Shown piece by piece: positions 5,736-5,809 of a stretch of 5,809 nucleotides of DNA. A program made the position numbers and the translations under genes. Under the pieces are notes generated by a model that saw only the letters and a list, made by a program, of their open reading frames with translations, was not told the origin of the DNA and did not search any database. The DNA is from Nitrospirota bacterium (GTDB lineage: Bacteria; Nitrospirota; Thermodesulfovibrionia; UBA6902; DSMQ01): positions 1-5,809 of the forward strand of contig JACQZD010000138.1 in the NCBI GenBank assembly GCA_016207865.1. Reading direction: 5' to 3'. Positions within the stretch are counted from its first letter, which is position 1. The number at the start of each line of letters is the position of its first letter.

Positions 5736-5809
5736 CAGTTAAGAATTAGGAGTTAGGAGTTAAGAGTTAAGAGTTAAGAGTTAAGAGTTAAGAGTTAAGA
5801 GTTAAGAGT
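5736..5809. repeat. Heptanucleotide tandem repeat (GAGTTAA)n, continuing past the window
   Basis: Seven perfect copies of GAGTTAA run from 5757 to 5805, followed by GAGT at the window end. Three in-phase imperfect copies precede them (cagttaa, gaattag, gagttag at 5736-5756), so at least ten units are present. The array starts two bases after the stop codon at 5731-5733. The seven-base unit puts a TAA in every frame within seven codons. The true length is unknown because the window ends inside it. Confidence 0.97.

Noticed and set aside
5736..5809. CRISPR array or telomere-like repeat
   Set aside because: Units are seven bases, head to tail with no spacers, and lie directly after a gene, so neither fits.

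Overview
The window looks like an ordinary chromosomal segment of a Gram-negative bacterium with moderate base composition. It carries YajC, a lipoprotein with a clear lipobox, GmhA (lipopolysaccharide heptose synthesis) and a secreted multidomain protein. The gene mix, the tandem DUF1566 protein, the dispersed hairpin of the 'ATTCCGG...CCGGAAT' type and the heptamer array would suit a Nitrospirota (Thermodesulfovibrionia-like) or Desulfobacterota-type genome. That placement is inference from general familiarity, not from a search.

Layout. Bases 1-26 hold a short GC-rich hairpin at the cut edge, oriented so that it could end the leftward transcript. A leftward operon follows: yajC (start 1170, leftward) and an HD-domain phosphohydrolase gene whose GTG start overlaps the yajC stop. 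The 126-base gap 1171-1296 is a divergent promoter region. Rightward from it run argH (argininosuccinate lyase, last step of arginine synthesis), a fibronectin type III lipoprotein gene starting with TTG, and gmhA (sedoheptulose-7-phosphate isomerase) two bases after the lipoprotein stop. A second clear promoter at 4070-4097 drives a 524-residue secreted protein: signal peptide, two tandem DUF1566 domains, one MopE-type Asp-rich metal-binding motif, and a beta-rich C-terminal domain. Immediately after its stop a seven-base tandem repeat begins and runs off the window end.

How the genes fit together. ArgH is cytoplasmic amino-acid metabolism. The lipoprotein, GmhA and YajC are all connected to building or serving the cell envelope, and the DUF1566 protein is exported. 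The argH-lipoprotein-gmhA cluster looks like one transcript, but its members share no obvious pathway.

I see no clear undescribed multi-gene system here. The points most worth a second look are a predicted near-leaderless argH transcript, a Shine-Dalgarno site masked by its own C-run ahead of the lipoprotein, the duplicated DUF1566/MopE architecture, yajC paired with an HD gene instead of secD, and the heptamer array.
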